A DNA stretch of 64,000 nt from JBGPQJ01 sp963709295 (GTDB lineage: Bacteria; Chloroflexota; Anaerolineae; Anaerolineales; Villigracilaceae): NCBI GenBank assembly GCA_963709295.1, contig CAVPVW010000008.1, positions 434,001-498,000 of the forward strand, read 5' to 3'. A model generated the notes under the pieces. It was given only the letters and a program-made list of their open reading frames with translations, was not told where the DNA came from and made no database searches. How positions within the stretch are numbered: the first letter of the stretch is position 1; each line of letters starts with the position of its first letter. A program made the position numbers and the translations under genes. Below are positions 48,201-55,405 of the stretch, one piece after another.

Positions 48201-48336
48201 AGTTTCCGCCCCCGCCATAGACCTGACTGATGACAATATCAGCGGATAACGCCTGTGCGCTCTGAACTGGCAGAACAGCCGATACCATTGTCAGCACAGC
48301 AAAAACAGAAAACACTTTGAACATGGTTGTTTTCAT
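45232..48336 (-). CDS. Secreted ExeM/NucH-type extracellular nuclease
   Basis: 1034 aa, intact. It has a signal peptide (VFAVLTMVSAVLPVQSAQA), a lamin-tail domain (ISQVYGGGGNSGAPYTHDFIELFNRG), an Ig-like domain and an OB-like YhcR segment (ITGIVTTKGVVVGDFEG). A C-terminal endonuclease/exonuclease/phosphatase domain follows with ADIIGLNELEN, VNHLKSKGS, MGDLNSY and SDHDPVVVGL. These residues bind metal and cleave phosphodiester bonds. A final beta domain (VTVTPNELWPANHKYVNVTATV) may attach to the cell surface. It likely degrades extracellular DNA. It lies 96 bases after the 5'-nucleotidase gene, across a terminator. Confidence 0.9.
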   Translation of the reverse strand: MKTTMFKVFSVFAVLTMVSAVLPVQSAQALSADIVISQVYGGGGNSGAPYTHDFIELFNRGTTTVSLSGMSIQYASATGTGNFGANPVTLLSGSLVPGQYYLVRQSGGTTGVALPTPDVIGTVNMSATGGKVALVNSTVGLACNGSVGQPCSADQLALIKDLVGYGTANFYEGAVAPTLSNTTAALRLTNGCTETDHNASDFTSGAPTPRNTASPLTPCVAPDAAPEVTGTFPVDGATDFPINANLTVTFSEAVNVSSSWFTLVCSMSGTVATTFSGGPNTFTLDPGTPLTGGESCTLTVLANQVTDQDTNDPPDNMVVDFTVGFSPYDVCTTTYTPIYSIQGSGLSAAITGIVTTKGVVVGDFEGTASASGFYLQDLTGDGNPATSDGIFVYTGSTNLVSVGQVVRVTGYARERFNQTTLNGSNSNSSAVPAANIVQCSTGSVTPTDVTMPFAAVDEPERFEGMYVRFPQSLVIAEYFNYDRFGEIVLALPLPGETRPFTGTAIDEPGAPALDRAYQNSLHRITLDDANSSQNPSLLRHPNGLPFALDNRFRGSDLVTNTVGVLGYDFSLYRIIPTGSADYTAANPRPVAPEPVGGSLRVAAMNTLNYFITADYPTGNPLDNKCGPANNVECRGWDSDQADEFTRQRAKLLAALAGLDADIIGLNELENSTGVEPLADIVAGLPGYAYINTGTIGTDAIKVGLIYRTSKVAPKGDYKILNSSVDPRFIDTKSRPALAQSFLDLSTGGIFTVAVNHLKSKGSACDDIGDFDAGDGQGNCNGTRTLAAQALVDWLATDPTGSGDPDFIIMGDLNSYAIEDPITAITSAGYTNLIKHFQGTYAYSYTFDGQAGYLDHALANASLFAQVTGAADWHINSDEPDVLDYDTSFKPLSQDALYAPDQFRTSDHDPVVVGLNVCDEIAPTFDEVTVTPNELWPANHKYVNVTATVVASDNFDTNPTIELVSITSNEPDNGLGDGDTADDIMIVDDFHFKLRAERSGQGEGRIYTITYKVTDDCGNETFATVTVTVPKSKGK

Positions 48337-48377
48337 GTCATTCTCCTCTTCAAATTTTTCATTTGGTTTAAGAACTA

Positions 48378-48416
48378 AATCATCAGACTGGCAGAATTGC
48401 TGCCAGTCTGATGATT
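48378..48416 (-). terminator. Hairpin between 5'-nucleotidase and nuclease genes
   Basis: A perfect 17-bp stem (AATCATCAGACTGGCAG and its complement) with a five-base loop. The tail is only partly T-rich, so partial read-through into the nuclease gene is plausible. Confidence 0.75.
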
Positions 48417-48431
48417 GTATTTGTATTTACA

Positions 48432-50147
48432 TTACGGAATAATGGTAATGCGGTTCATTGGCCCGGGTTCGACGGGTGACTTCGCCGTTAAGTAGTTCAC
48501 GAACGCATCCAGGTCGATCATGCCGGTCAAGAGATCGGTACCGGCCAGGAGTGCAGTAAATCCATCCCCGCCTCCTGCCAGGAAGTTGTTGACCGTGACA
48601 CGATAACTGGCAGCGGGATCAACCGGCACGCCATTGATACTCAAATTACTGACCTTGCTTCCCACTGGTGCGCTTGTAGTCCAGGTGTAAGTCAGGCTGG
48701 CAGAGATCTGCAACATCCTTCCGGAGCCATCCGATCCGGCCGTTGCCTGCTGTTCCAATACCGCTTTGAGCTGCGCGCCGGTAAGCGTCATCGTCACCAG
48801 GCTGTTGCTGAACGGCTGTACAGCGAAGGCCTCGGCAAAGGTTACCTGACCGGGTAATTCTCCACCGCTGATCTGGGCATATAACAGGTCGGTGCGGATG
48901 CCGCCCGGGTTAGTCATGGCAACCACGGCGCCGCCGTATGCCGGGTCGGAGGTAACAGCCAGTTGGGCGTCTGCGATCACATCACCCAGGGCCGATTCCT
49001 GCATGTTGCCTCCCCTCTTAATATCCGCCGTGATCGATCCGATCACACGGTTGGCAATGGGGGCAATCGCTGCCCGGTATTGATCAAGCAACGCCTTCAT
49101 GTCAGGATCCGGCACTGCGGTCAGATAGGGGGTCTCCACCGGGATGTTGTTGGCCGTCTTGGCGATCACTTGGCCGTTCGTGCCGGCGATGGTCAGGTCA
49201 ATATCGGTCAGGTAGCGGCCGTTGTAGCCCGCGCCTGTGACCAGCATCGGGGCATAGTTCTTCTTGACCTGGACCTGGCAGTTGTAGGCGTTGTGAGTGT
49301 GACCGGTGATCACCGCATCCACCTCGGGGTCGATCTTCATCACAACATTGGCGAAGAACGGATCCGAGAGATTGCAGGAGTTGATGGTCGGTCCTGCGCC
49401 TGCCCCATTATGCAATATAACCACGATAGCCTTAAGACCCTCGGTATCCTTGAGATATTTAACGTAGTGGTTTATCGTATCTATCTCAGCCTGGAACTCC
49501 AGGCCTGCCACACCGGCGGGCACAACGATGGTCGGCGTAGATTCAAGGGCGATGCCTATGAAGCCCACTTTCACGCCATCAAACTCGCGCACACTGGTCG
49601 CCGCGAAAAGCGTCTGGCCATTATCCAGGCGGATGACGTTGGCTGCCAGATAATCGAACGAAGCCCCCGGGAACTCCGGCACTCCCGCATAACAGCCATC
49701 AATCGGGTGGCAGCCGCCGTTCTGCATGCGCAGCAGTTCCTGCCATCCCTCATCAAACTCGTGGTTGCCGGCAGCGCTGAGATCAAAGCCCATCAGGTTG
49801 AAGGCCATCACGGTCGGCTCATCGTGGAATGCCGCCGAGAGCAGCGGAGTGGCGCCGATCATGTCCCCCGCAGAGATCTTGACGGTGTTGGGGTTCGCTG
49901 CAACCAGGGGGTTGATGAAATTGGGGAGGTATTCCGCACCGCCTCGGTAGTACCACTTGGTCTGGTCGGTTGTTGGCGGGGTACCGGGTTTCGTCAAGGC
50001 CGCATCGAGCGCCCCGTGGAAATCGTTGACCGCCAGGATCTGCACTGTGACAGGTGCTGGTTTTCCTGCGGCTGCCGCTGGGGTCAGCACGACAGCGGAT
50101 AACAAAGCGATGACAAGCACGAGCGTAAGGACTATTTTTTGTTTCAT
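48432..50147 (-). CDS. Secreted 5'-nucleotidase/UshA-type phosphohydrolase
   Basis: 571 aa, intact. After a signal peptide, the metallophosphatase domain shows AVNDFHGALD, ISAGDMIGATPLLSA, AAGNHEFDEGW and VITGHTHNAYNC, the dimetal site. The C-terminal 5'-nucleotidase domain shows GNMQESALGDVIADAQL, NPGGIRTDL and NNFLAGGGDGF, the substrate pocket. It releases phosphate and nucleosides from extracellular nucleotides. The 5' leader carries a GEMM riboswitch and terminator. Paired with the nuclease gene it forms a DNA-scavenging route. Confidence 0.93.
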   Translation of the reverse strand: MKQKIVLTLVLVIALLSAVVLTPAAAAGKPAPVTVQILAVNDFHGALDAALTKPGTPPTTDQTKWYYRGGAEYLPNFINPLVAANPNTVKISAGDMIGATPLLSAAFHDEPTVMAFNLMGFDLSAAGNHEFDEGWQELLRMQNGGCHPIDGCYAGVPEFPGASFDYLAANVIRLDNGQTLFAATSVREFDGVKVGFIGIALESTPTIVVPAGVAGLEFQAEIDTINHYVKYLKDTEGLKAIVVILHNGAGAGPTINSCNLSDPFFANVVMKIDPEVDAVITGHTHNAYNCQVQVKKNYAPMLVTGAGYNGRYLTDIDLTIAGTNGQVIAKTANNIPVETPYLTAVPDPDMKALLDQYRAAIAPIANRVIGSITADIKRGGNMQESALGDVIADAQLAVTSDPAYGGAVVAMTNPGGIRTDLLYAQISGGELPGQVTFAEAFAVQPFSNSLVTMTLTGAQLKAVLEQQATAGSDGSGRMLQISASLTYTWTTSAPVGSKVSNLSINGVPVDPAASYRVTVNNFLAGGGDGFTALLAGTDLLTGMIDLDAFVNYLTAKSPVEPGPMNRITIIP

Positions 50148-50225
50148 ACAAGTTTCTCCTTTTTGAAAATGATGTGGGTTAGTTTTTCGAACTGTACGGT
50201 GGGAAATCGTTCAATAACTCTTAGT

Positions 50226-50259
50226 AAAAAAAACGCCGAAGGAATAAAAAATCTTCGGC
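50226..50259 (-). terminator. Riboswitch-linked intrinsic terminator
   Basis: On the minus strand GCCGAAG/CTTCGGC is followed by G and eight T residues. Its 5' arm overlaps the 3' end of the GEMM aptamer (ACTGCCGAAG), so aptamer folding and termination compete. This predicts transcriptional control of the 5'-nucleotidase gene. Confidence 0.8.
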
Positions 50260-50383
50260 AGTCTGGCGGTCTCCGTGAGATCCATGACTTTGCGTCCCCG
50301 CCTCGCGGCGGGTTTGCCATTTCGGATGGTGTTGAATTGGGTATTAAGCTGTGAGGCGCCACCCTCCCCAGAGCAGGCCCATT
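50254..50383 (-). promoter_or_regulatory. GEMM-type cyclic-di-GMP riboswitch, copy 2 (5'-nucleotidase gene)
   Basis: The aptamer core is almost identical to copy 1: GGCAAACC, CGCC-GCGA-GGCG hairpin, GGGACGCAAAG, GCCAGACTGCCG. The upstream leader (CTCTGGGGAGGGTG, GCCTCACAGC, 50353-50380) is also shared. Unlike copy 1 it runs directly into an intrinsic terminator. The shared leader shows that the whole regulatory unit was duplicated. Confidence 0.82.
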
Positions 50384-50472
50384 ACGCTACATATGATACG
50401 AAAAATCGACTTAAATACAAGACATGGGACGAGATTTTAAGGTTGGTGTAGTCAAATCGTCGGATTCTTGTG

Positions 50473-51200
50473 ATGAAAGGTATAATCCGCGCATGTCAAG
50501 ACCGGCAAAGCATCGTTTCCATTCTCGTGGTCGGCCTTCTGGCCGGGCTGGGGATCTTTCTGTACCGGGCTTTCCTGCCGACCGCCTCGCGCGGCATGGA
50601 AGTGCGCGGCTGGATCTCCAGCGGCCTGTCGGATCCCGAAAATCTCATTCGCGCGGGAGAGCGCTGCGGAGACGCTCCGTTCATCTACCCGACTGACGGC
50701 TTGATCGGCTTTCTGTGGGGCGATTCCTTCCGCCCGGGACACGAACACCAGGGGCTGGACATCTTCGGCGGCACGGACGTGGGTCTCACGCCAGTGGTCG
50801 CCGCTTACGACGGCTATCTCACCCGACTGCCCGAGTGGAAATCGTCCGTCATCATGCGCGTTCCTGACGACCCGCTCCAGCCTGGACGGCAGATATGGCT
50901 GTACTACACCCACATGGCGACGAGAGAAGGCAGTTCCTTCATCGTCCGCTGAGTTTCCTCCGGGTACCGACCGAAGTGTTCGTCCCGGCGGGGACTCTGC
51001 TCGGCTACCAGGGCAACTACTCCGGCGACCCGAACAACCCCACCGGCGTGCACCTGCATTTTTCCATCGTCCGCGATGACGGCGGCGGTGAGTTCCTCAA
51101 CGAGCTCAAGATCGCCAATACACTGGATCCGTCGCCGTATTTCAACATGCCATTGAACGCAAGCACGAATCGCGATAAGATACCTGTGTGCGAACCTTAG
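50473..51200 (+). CDS. M23-family (LytM) peptidase, frameshifted
   Basis: An N-terminal membrane anchor (SIVSILVVGLLAGLGIFLYRAF) precedes a LytM domain: first zinc ligand region HEHQGLDIFGGTD, then LYYTHMA. After two indels near 50953 and 50975 come VPAGTLLGYQGN and HLHFSIV (second HxH). M23 enzymes cut peptidoglycan cross-bridges or act as inactive regulators. The start is uncertain: ATG 50473 keeps the frame, but TATAAT at 50479-50484 hints that transcription begins later and that ATG 50493 may be real with another indel. Confidence 0.75.
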
Positions 51201-51218
51201 TCAAAATCAGGGAGAGCC

Positions 51219-51882
51219 ATGGACACATTTACAGACAAGGTGGTTCTGGTGACGGGGGCCGGCCGGGGGGCGGGAAAAGCCATTGCCCAGGCATTCGCCG
51301 CGAGGGGCGCGAAGGTGGCGCTCAACGACATCTCGCCGGTCAACGTGGACGAGGTCATGGCGCAGATCACCGCCGAGCGGCGGTCAGGCCAAAGCCTACG
51401 TCGAGGACGTGGCCAAGAAGGTCTCGGTACAGGCGATGATCAACAATCTGACCGACGACTGGAAACGGGTGGACATCCTGGTCAACTGCGCCAACGTGGA
51501 ACCGCACACCCCCCTGCTGGATCTCGATGAGTGGGACTGGCACCGCACCCTCGATGTGAACCTGACCGGCGCTTTTCTGCTGATCCAGTCCGTCGGGCGG
51601 GTGATGCGCGACCAGGGCGGCGGCGTGATCGTCAACGTCATCCCTGTGGCGGGACGCGCCGAGATGCCTGACCGCGGCGCATACGTCGCCAGCAAGTTCG
51701 GCCTTGCCGGACTGACGCGCCAGGCGGCCCTCGAACTGGAAGCGCACAACATCCGCGTTCATGCCGTCTGCACCGGTTTGCCGGAACTGGCGAACAGCGA
51801 GGAGTCGCACGATGACGTGGCGGCAGCGGTACTCGCCCTGTGCGCGGACGAATCCACCGAGCAGATCATCAACATCTCCTGA
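51219..51882 (+). CDS. Short-chain dehydrogenase/reductase, frameshifted
   Basis: The NAD(P)-binding TGAGRGAGKAIA motif is at residues about 12-23. After an indel near 51378 the frame gives NCANV (variant of NNAG), NVIPVAGRAEM and the catalytic YVASK. About 221 aa restored, slightly short for a classical SDR at the C-terminus. GGGAGAGCC precedes the ATG. The following DinB gene starts 12 bases after the stop. Substrate unknown. Confidence 0.85.
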
Positions 51883-51893
51883 GGAAAATTACC

Positions 51894-52364
51894 ATGGAAA
51901 ACAAGGAATTACTCTCTTATCGCTCGCAGTTAATCGGACGGTTAGGGTCCACCGCGAAGGGTTTCAGCGAGGCCTGCCTGGCAGTCAAGGACCCTTACGC
52001 CCCCGTCGAGACCGATGGCTGGAACACGCACCAACTGGCGGCGCATTCCCGCGATGTGCAGATTCACGTCTACGGGGCACGCGTCCGCCGCACGGTGCAG
52101 GAGGACAAACCGGTCTTCCCCAACTTCGACAATGATGCCTGGAACGCAGAACATTACCACGCGGACGAACCCATCGCGAAAATCTGCGAGGAGTTCCTGT
52201 CGGATGTTCGGGAGCTAATTCCATGGCTGGAAGATCTTCCACTCGCCGCGTGGAGCCGGCTCAGCCGGCACGAGGTACACGGCGAGTTCGCCATGCAGAC
52301 CTGGGTCGAGCGCATGCTGGCGCACATCGAAGAGCACCTTGAGACAATAAAAAAGATGGGGTAA
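51894..52364 (+). CDS. DinB-family protein
   Basis: 156 aa from ATG 51894, with GAGGA upstream. A helical bundle with WNTHQLAAHSRDVQIHVYG and WVERMLAHIEEHLETI supplies three histidines in the usual DinB metal-site pattern. Probably a thiol-dependent metalloenzyme of unknown substrate. Co-transcribed with the SDR; a terminator follows. Confidence 0.75.
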   Translation: MENKELLSYRSQLIGRLGSTAKGFSEACLAVKDPYAPVETDGWNTHQLAAHSRDVQIHVYGARVRRTVQEDKPVFPNFDNDAWNAEHYHADEPIAKICEEFLSDVRELIPWLEDLPLAAWSRLSRHEVHGEFAMQTWVERMLAHIEEHLETIKKMG

Positions 52365-52369
52365 GCAGA

Positions 52370-52400
52370 ACGAGCGGGCTGATCAGCTCGCTCGTTTTTT
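52370..52400 (+). terminator. Intrinsic terminator
   Basis: ACGAGCG/CGCTCGT with a nested GCTGATCAGC palindrome is followed by TTTTTT, six bases after the DinB stop. Confidence 0.9.
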
Positions 52401-52480
52401 GATATCCTTCTCGCCAGAAAAATTTCCCCCAAAAAAATATTTATCCTAAGGATTTCTGCTTTAGATTCTCATAAAAACCC

Positions 52481-52511
52481 TTGACTTGGAGTTGACTCCA
52501 GGTGTTACACT
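52481..52511 (+). promoter_or_regulatory. MerR-type promoter with 19-bp spacer and operator
   Basis: TTGACT (52481-52486), a 19-bp spacer and TACACT (52506-52511) form the overlong spacing typical of MerR-activated promoters. The spacer region holds the dyad ACTTGGAGT-TG-ACTCCAGGT (52484-52503), the likely binding site of the MerR protein encoded just downstream. It should drive the regulator and the aldo-keto reductase genes. Confidence 0.85.
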
Positions 52512-52529
52512 ATTCTCAAGAGGTGACTT

Positions 52530-52934
52530 ATGAAGATCGCAGAAGTCAGTGAACGATACGATATTTCGTCGGATACGCTGCGCTACTATGAGCGGATTGG
52601 ACTCATCCCGCCCGTAAATCGAAATGGAAGCGGTATCCGGGATTACAACGAACTCGATCTCAGGCGGGTCGAATTCATTAAGTGCATGAGAAGCGCAGGG
52701 CTTCCCATTGAAGTGCTGATCGAATACGTCAGACTGGTTCAACAAGGCGACGGGACCATTGACGCCAGAAAAGAAATCCTGAAAGAGCAGAGGGAACTGC
52801 TGGCAGCCAGGATGCAAGAAATGCAAAAAACAATGGACATCCTGGAGCACAAGATCGAAGTCTATGAAAACGCGGTTTTGAAAAGAGAGAAGGAAATAAT
52901 TCAAACAAAAGATCAAGCCCTGGAAATCACCTGA
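52530..52934 (+). CDS. MerR-family regulator (AdhR-like)
   Basis: 134 aa. The N-terminal winged helix (MKIAEVSERYDISSDTLRYYERIGLIPP) is classic MerR, followed by a long coiled-coil dimer helix (MQKTMDILEHKIEVYENAVLK). No metal-binding cysteine cluster is seen at the C-terminus; a single Cys (FIKCMRSAGL) sits in the middle, as in AdhR-type aldehyde sensors. It is directly downstream of its own 19-bp-spacer promoter and ahead of two aldo-keto reductases, so response to toxic aldehydes is likely (inference). Confidence 0.9.
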   Translation: MKIAEVSERYDISSDTLRYYERIGLIPPVNRNGSGIRDYNELDLRRVEFIKCMRSAGLPIEVLIEYVRLVQQGDGTIDARKEILKEQRELLAARMQEMQKTMDILEHKIEVYENAVLKREKEIIQTKDQALEIT

Positions 52935-52958
52935 TTCACAAAAAGACAGGAGAGAAAA

Positions 52959-53927
52959 ATGCAAAAACGTAAACTTGGAAACAGCGGATTGGAAGTCTCG
53001 GCCCTCGGGCTGGGCTGCATGCGCATGAGTTTTGGCGACACACCGACCGACAAACAGGAGATGATCGCTTTCATGCACAAGGCGGTCGAACGCGGCGTGA
53101 CCTTCTTCGATACAGCGGAAGTTTACGGTCCGTTCACCAACGAGGAGTTGGTGGGTGAAGCCCTGGAGCCATTCAAAGGAAAAGTGATCATCGCAACCAA
53201 GTTTGGGTGGAAGCATGGACCTGAAGCGGGTCCTCATCCCAAATTTGGACAGGATAGCCGCCCGGAGCAGATCAAGCGTGTGGCCGATGCGTCGCTCAAG
53301 CGTTTGCGCGTCGATAGCATCGACCTGTTCTACCAGCACCGACCCGACCCGAACGTGCCCATGGAAGATGTGGCCGGAGCGGTGAAAGACCTGATTCGGG
53401 ATGGCAAGGTCAAACACTTCGGCTTGTCCGAATCCAATGCAGAGCAAATCCGCCGCGCACATGCAGTCCAACAGGTCACGGCTTTGCAAAGCGAATATTC
53501 GATCTGGTGGCGCGCCATCGAAGAAAACGATGTTCTATCAACCTGCGAAGAACTCGGCATCGGTCTGGTTCCTTACAGCCCGCTGGGACGCGGCTACCTG
53601 ACCGGAAAAGTTGACGAGAATACAACCTTTGCCAAGACCGATATCCGCGCAAATAATCCCCGTTTCAAGCCGGAGGCGATCAAGGCCAACCGGGTCGTGG
53701 TCGATTTGCTCGAGAAGATCGGCGCGGGCAAGGGAGCCACCCCGCCGCAGATCGCCCTCGCATGGTTGTTGGCGCAAAAGCCATGGATCGTGCCCATCCC
53801 CGGCTCGCGCAAGCTCGAACGTCTCGATGAGAATCTCGCATCGATTGACGTCGAATTGGCCTCTGAAGATCTCAGCGAAATCAAAAAAGCCATGTCGCAG
53901 ATCAACGTGGTAGGTGACCGGTATTAA
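52959..53927 (+). CDS. Aldo-keto reductase (AKR13-like)
   Basis: 322 aa, intact, with AGGAGAG upstream. KLGNSGLEVSALGLGCMRMSF, TFFDTAEVYGPFTNEELVGEAL (Asp, Tyr), ATKFGWKHG (Lys) and FYQHRPDP (His) form the catalytic tetrad. IPGSRKLERLDEN binds NADPH phosphate. It reduces aldehydes or ketones; near relatives lie next to AdhR-like regulators. Part of the MerR-controlled unit. Confidence 0.9.
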   Translation: MQKRKLGNSGLEVSALGLGCMRMSFGDTPTDKQEMIAFMHKAVERGVTFFDTAEVYGPFTNEELVGEALEPFKGKVIIATKFGWKHGPEAGPHPKFGQDSRPEQIKRVADASLKRLRVDSIDLFYQHRPDPNVPMEDVAGAVKDLIRDGKVKHFGLSESNAEQIRRAHAVQQVTALQSEYSIWWRAIEENDVLSTCEELGIGLVPYSPLGRGYLTGKVDENTTFAKTDIRANNPRFKPEAIKANRVVVDLLEKIGAGKGATPPQIALAWLLAQKPWIVPIPGSRKLERLDENLASIDVELASEDLSEIKKAMSQINVVGDRY

Positions 53928-53975
53928 GGCGGTGCTCAGAGATATTAGGTGACAGTCACCGGCAGGAGATATTAA

Positions 53976-54371
53976 TTGAAAAACAAAAACCTGGAACAGG
54001 AAGTAATCGATCTCTCGAAACAGAAATGGGATTGGATGGCAGAGCGCAACGTAGAGTCCCTTGACGCACTCTTCCATGAAAAGTCTGTCTTTGTCCACAT
54101 GGGCGGATCCTGGGGGAAAGAACCGGAACTCGAGATCATCAAAAGCGGCGGGATTCACTACAAGCAAGCGGACATCCATGAAGTGTCGGTGAATATCATC
54201 GGAGCAACCGCCATCCTTTTAAACAGGATTACGCTGCTAGCCGTGGTTGGCGGCAATGAGGTCATTAATCCCTTCATGGTGACAGAAGTGTATGTGCAGC
54301 AGGAGGGCAGCTGGAAGTTAGCCTCGCTCTCGTTCACCCGGCTGCTGACCCCGGAGCAGCACCCAAATTAA
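53976..54371 (+). CDS. NTF2-like (DUF4440/SnoaL-type) protein
   Basis: 131 aa from a TTG start, with AGGAG eight bases upstream. The cone-shaped NTF2 fold is suggested by QKWDWMAERNVESLDALFHEKSVFVHMGG, a conserved-looking WGKEPELE, and the final strands VYVQQEGSWKLASLSFTRL. Such proteins are small enzymes or ligand binders. Between two aldo-keto reductase genes on one transcript. Confidence 0.78.
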   Translation: MKNKNLEQEVIDLSKQKWDWMAERNVESLDALFHEKSVFVHMGGSWGKEPELEIIKSGGIHYKQADIHEVSVNIIGATAILLNRITLLAVVGGNEVINPFMVTEVYVQQEGSWKLASLSFTRLLTPEQHPN

Positions 54372-54378
54372 GGAGAAA

Positions 54379-55233
54379 ATGATGCAGACAGTAAAATTGA
54401 ACAATAGCGTCGAGATCCCCATTCTGGGCTTCGGAGTTTTTCAAATCAGTGATCCAGCCGAATGTGAGAGAAGTGTGGTGGACGCAATCCATGCGGGGTA
54501 TCGTCATATTGACACCGCCGCTTCTTACATGAACGAGGAGGCTGTTGGCAGGGGCATCCAACAAAGTGGAGTCGCAAGAGAAAAATTGTTTATCACAACA
54601 AAACTTTGGATTCAGAGCCAGGGCTACGAAGGCACTCTTAAAGCCTTTGAAAGGTCCCTGAAGCGCTTGCAATTGGATTACATTGACCTGTATCTGATCC
54701 ATCAACCATTCGGCGATGTGTACGGTGAATGGCGTGCGATGGAAGAACTGTATCAACAGGGCAAAATGAGGGCAATCGGGGTCTCAAACTTTCTTCCTGA
54801 CCGCATCATGGACTTGATGATCCATAACAAAATAACGCCTGCGGTCAATCAGATTGAAGTCAACCCTTTCCAGCAGCAAATTGATAACCAAAAGTTTTTG
54901 GAAGATAACAGCGTGATGGTTGAAGCCTGGGCGCCTTTTGCAGAGGGAAGAAGTAATATTTTTAAAAATGAATTACTGCTATCAATTGCCGCAAAGCACA
55001 AAAAAAGCATCCCCCAGGTCATTCTGCGCTGGCTTGTCCAAAGGGGCATCATCGCCCTCGCAAAATCAACCCGCAAAGAGCGGATGATGGAAAACATCAG
55101 TGTGTTTGATTTTGAATTAAGCTCGGAAGATCTGGCGGCGATTGAAACTCTGGACACAAAGACCAGTTGTTTCTTTGACCACCGTGACCCCGAAAAAGTG
55201 AAATGGCTGGGCACCAGAAAATTGGATGTTTAA
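54379..55233 (+). CDS. Aldo-keto reductase (AKR5/DkgA-like)
   Basis: 284 aa, intact. IPILGFGVFQISD, RHIDTAASYMNEEAVGRGI (Asp, Tyr), TTKLW (Lys), DYIDLYLIHQPFGDVYGEW (His) and ALAKSTRKERMMEN (cofactor phosphate). It is close in pattern to 2,5-diketogluconate/methylglyoxal reductases such as YvgN. AAGGAG precedes two adjacent ATG codons; either could be used. End of the MerR-controlled unit, 40 bases before the first attC site. Confidence 0.88.
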   Translation: MMQTVKLNNSVEIPILGFGVFQISDPAECERSVVDAIHAGYRHIDTAASYMNEEAVGRGIQQSGVAREKLFITTKLWIQSQGYEGTLKAFERSLKRLQLDYIDLYLIHQPFGDVYGEWRAMEELYQQGKMRAIGVSNFLPDRIMDLMIHNKITPAVNQIEVNPFQQQIDNQKFLEDNSVMVEAWAPFAEGRSNIFKNELLLSIAAKHKKSIPQVILRWLVQRGIIALAKSTRKERMMENISVFDFELSSEDLAAIETLDTKTSCFFDHRDPEKVKWLGTRKLDV

Positions 55234-55272
55234 TAAACGAGGTATTCGGATGACCAAATGGACAAGCAATGA

Positions 55273-55402
55273 GCTCAACGGCCTCGAGCTAAGCTGCCCG
55301 ATTCCGTTGGGCAGCTCTCCCCTACTTTAAGCCCAGCCAGCAGGCGTTTCAAGCATCCCCGAAGGCCCAGCCCGCCGGGTCAGCTTCTTCGAGTTGTTGG
55401 GC
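55273..55402 (-). repeat. attC recombination site of an integron cassette
   Basis: The ends are GCTCAAC and GTTGGGC, which pair (one G-U) and fit the RYYYAAC/GTTRRRY core rule. Inside, AAGCTGCCC pairs with GGG-T-CAGCTT, leaving one unpaired base, the extrahelical base used for strand choice by IntI. The spacer segments contain CTCGAGCT and CTTCGAG as in known attC sites. It begins three bases after the FAD-reductase stop, the usual cassette layout. Confidence 0.75.
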
Positions 55403-55405
55403 AGA

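Noticed and set aside
48963..50102. 379-codon plus-strand frame opposite the 5'-nucleotidase
   Set aside because: Antisense shadow; the minus strand has an intact, recognisable enzyme with a signal peptide.
50479..50484. TATAAT as a certain -10 element fixing the M23 start at 50493
   Set aside because: It would place the start in another frame and require one more indel; the evidence does not decide between ATG 50473 and 50493.
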